Positions 3,732 through 5,674 of a DNA stretch of 5,674 nucleotides are shown here, one piece after another. The position numbers and the translations under genes are program-made. Positions within the stretch are counted from its first letter, which is position 1; the number at the start of each line of letters is the position of its first letter. Source of the DNA: Natronomonas sp. (lineage in GTDB: Archaea; Halobacteriota; Halobacteria; Halobacteriales; Haloarculaceae); assembly GCA_007121575.1 (NCBI GenBank), contig SKKJ01000117.1, forward strand, positions 1 to 5,674, in the 5' to 3' direction. The notes below the pieces were generated by a model, which had not been told where the DNA came from, did no database searches, and saw only the letters and a program-made list of their open reading frames with translations.

Positions 3732-5674
3732 TTAGACCAGCACATGCAACACCAAGTACGTTATCGTGAGCATCGCCGTTGTGTGTTTCATCCCGTCTTT
3801 GACCGATCCGTTGCCCATAACACCAGCAACGAGACCGGAAAGAACGGATTGGATCAATGCCGTGTGAAAGAAGACGAGTCGGTATGCCTCTCGGTCGACA
3901 TTACCCCCACCGAGCCCTGGAACAATCGCTGGACCGTCACTGATTGCGCTCGTATCCGGGAGATTCGGTATCAAAACCTGTTCTAACGCGACGATAACGA
4001 CGAGAAAAACGAGAAACGAGACGTAAATGACGACGAGATACGTAAACATCTCCTGTTTTCGCTGTTTACGCAGTCCGAGGTCAGCACGTGCTTGGTCGGC
4101 AGCGATACGGAGCACGGGACCGATCTCGTTCGATGCACGCATCGCGTTCGTGATCAGCGTCACGATTCGGGTTACCGAAGCCGTTTGAACGCGCTTTTCG
4201 AACCGCAACAGCGCCTTCGACGCCGTTGCCCCCCAGTTCATATCCCGCCACAGACGCTCGACTTCGACGTCGAGCGTTCCGACGTCGCTGTGACGTATCC
4301 GGTTAAGCGATGCGACGACCGCGACTCCGGCTTCGTTGAGGCTCGCGAGCCGATCAAGGAGATCGGGAATATCTGATTCGAGTCGAGTAAGCCGACGTTT
4401 TTTATACTCGTACACGACCGCAAACGTACCCATAACGAAGATCGCCGCTTGGACCAGAAGATCATCGAATACCCGGATATCGAATCCACCGCCGACTGTG
4501 GTACCTGAAAGCCGGTATGCAGTCATCCCAACCGCGATCGGAACCGTGACGTATAGCAACCGAACCGGTCGATTGATCACCGACGTGACGGGCGTAGCGA
4601 TCGTCTCACGGAGCGATCGAACCCGCCGGAACGCATGAAGCCGACCGTGATTAGTCACCGAATTCGGTCGGGTGTACCCACCGTCAGTCTGAGCGGATGG
4701 GTGCACCACCGACTGTTCACGAGTGGACTGTTCGTCCCGTGAACGTCCACCGGCTCGAAGCGGTTGCGTAATTTCGAGGAGATACATCAAAAAGAGGAGG
4801 TTTGCCGCCGGAAGTATGATGTAGGCGATCGCTTGCATGAAAACGAGCGTTTCACCGACCGTCAAGCCGATTATCAAAAGGATCGTAATGAAGAACAACA
4901 TCCCGGCAACCACAACCGTAACGTATACCTCCGCCGTTGTGGCGAGGAGATTCAGGATCTCCGTCTGCTGGTCTTCCGCCTCCTCGCGATAGCGTTCGTA
5001 CTGCTCATCGAGAAATCCTGAAACGCTGCCTCCGCTTTGTAACACGCTCGCGAAGTTTTCCATAAACGTCGAAAACTGTTCGGAGGGCGTCTGGTCTGAA
5101 AGATCTTCGACGGCGGTCACGAGATCGACGTTGAAAAGGTCCATCTGTCGAACAGCGGTTTCGATCTCGGCTGCCCCCTCGTCGAACACGGATTTGTTCG
5201 CAGCGACCGTCCGGAACACATCGGGGATAGACATCCCCCCTCGACTGAGTGCGTACATGAATGCGACGAGACGTGGAAGACCCGCATCGATCTGTCTGCG
5301 ACGCAATCCGGCTCGAATCATGGGCAACCGCCACCGAAGAAAATACGTACTCACACCCGCCGAAACGCCGAAAAACACACTTATCAGTACCAACACTGCA
5401 ACCGGGATCGGTTCAATCATTACACCAACACCGGCAAACGAGAGTGGATCCGTCCCAAACCCGTACACGTCGGCGAGCGCGAACACCATCGCACCGAGAT
5501 ACAACCCAGCGAAAGCGCTGAGGGTTGCAGTAAGAACCGTGTATAAGTATGTTTTACTCGCGTATTCGCGATACGGCACGCCCATCGCCGCCGAGCGTAG
5601 TAATCGTTCGCGTCGATGGTTATACGCAATCTCCCGACCGCCGAAAAGACGGAACGAAAGACGCGTGATGAAAA
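3732..5674 (-). CDS. Type IV pilus/type II secretion platform protein (PilC/TadC/FlaJ-like), 5' end beyond window
   Basis: This is the inner-membrane platform subunit of an archaeal type IV pilus-like machine. It works with a secretion ATPase to assemble or release pilins. At least 646 residues are visible. The frame stays open from the Met at 5583-5585 to the window edge, with no stop. The extra residues include LSFRLFGGREIAYNHRRERL, which resembles the N-terminal part of this family, so the real start lies outside. Numbering from that Met, there are two T2SSF modules. The first is at about 99-240 (GLPRLVAFMYALSRGGMSIP; NFASVLQSGGSVSGFL), the second at about 398-530 (DIPDLLDRLASLNEAGVAV; ITNAMRASNEIGPVLRIAAD). 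Membrane segments lie near 12-37, 58-83, 221-270, 343-396, 506-530 and the C-terminus (about 560-615). A polar linker at about 271-330 separates the modules. Two modules fit haloarchaeal PilC proteins; archaellar FlaJ remains possible. The ATPase gene is expected upstream, outside the window. Confidence 0.92.
   Translation of the reverse strand, partial: FITRLSFRLFGGREIAYNHRRERLLRSAAMGVPYREYASKTYLYTVLTATLSAFAGLYLGAMVFALADVYGFGTDPLSFAGVGVMIEPIPVAVLVLISVFFGVSAGVSTYFLRWRLPMIRAGLRRRQIDAGLPRLVAFMYALSRGGMSIPDVFRTVAANKSVFDEGAAEIETAVRQMDLFNVDLVTAVEDLSDQTPSEQFSTFMENFASVLQSGGSVSGFLDEQYERYREEAEDQQTEILNLLATTAEVYVTVVVAGMLFFITILLIIGLTVGETLVFMQAIAYIILPAANLLFLMYLLEITQPLRAGGRSRDEQSTREQSVVHPSAQTDGGYTRPNSVTNHGRLHAFRRVRSLRETIATPVTSVINRPVRLLYVTVPIAVGMTAYRLSGTTVGGGFDIRVFDDLLVQAAIFVMGTFAVVYEYKKRRLTRLESDIPDLLDRLASLNEAGVAVVASLNRIRHSDVGTLDVEVERLWRDMNWGATASKALLRFEKRVQTASVTRIVTLITNAMRASNEIGPVLRIAADQARADLGLRKQRKQEMFTYLVVIYVSFLVFLVVIVALEQVLIPNLPDTSAISDGPAIVPGLGGGNVDREAYRLVFFHTALIQSVLSGLVAGVMGNGSVKDGMKHTTAMLTITYLVLHVLV

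Noticed and set aside
1..5674. CRISPR array, insertion sequence, toxin-antitoxin or defence genes
   Set aside because: I saw no regularly spaced repeats, transposase or integrase motifs, or small paired genes of that kind on either strand.

Overview
This window looks like chromosomal DNA from a haloarchaeon (class Halobacteria). The predicted soluble proteins are acidic. Several genes have a TATA-like box 24-32 nt from the start codon or RNA 5' end, as expected for leaderless archaeal transcripts. The tRNA lacks an encoded CCA. The gene families (a lone TRAM protein, a small MOSC protein, a two-module archaeal pilus platform protein) fit this group. Hand counts of two 60-base lines gave 58% and 47% G+C, so the GC content looks lower than in many haloarchaea. 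I do not assign a genus.

Layout: 1-100 has no gene. A TRAM-domain protein (101-544, minus) is divergent from a MOSC-domain protein (676-1173, plus) across a 131-bp promoter region. The stretch 1174-1428 is non-coding. It holds a structured inverted repeat, a T5 tract on the minus strand, and a duplicated 3' end of the adjacent tRNA gene. An intact tRNA-Gly(UCC) follows on the minus strand (1429-1499) with its own TATA box. Three minus-strand protein genes complete the window: an MFS permease (1624-2868), a Trm9-like class I methyltransferase (2960-3589), and a type II secretion/type IV pilus platform protein of the PilC/TadC/FlaJ kind (3732 to beyond the window end).

The genes do not form an obvious single pathway. 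The MFS permease and the methyltransferase each appear to have their own promoter, so the three minus-strand genes are probably not one operon. The platform protein would normally be co-transcribed with an upstream secretion ATPase, which lies outside the window. Its open frame runs through the right edge with no stop, so the first Met visible in the window (5583-5585) is internal.

The most noteworthy part is the tRNA-Gly locus. A near-exact copy of the tRNA 3' end sits 131 bp further along the tRNA's own direction, followed directly by a T5 tract. This is what an integrative element leaves at a tRNA attachment site after the element is lost or shrinks. A second point is that a Trm9-like wobble-uridine methyltransferase and a tRNA-Gly(UCC), a species with a known Trm9 substrate in yeast, lie about 1.5 kb apart. 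I found no strong evidence of a new defence, toxin or biosynthetic system here.
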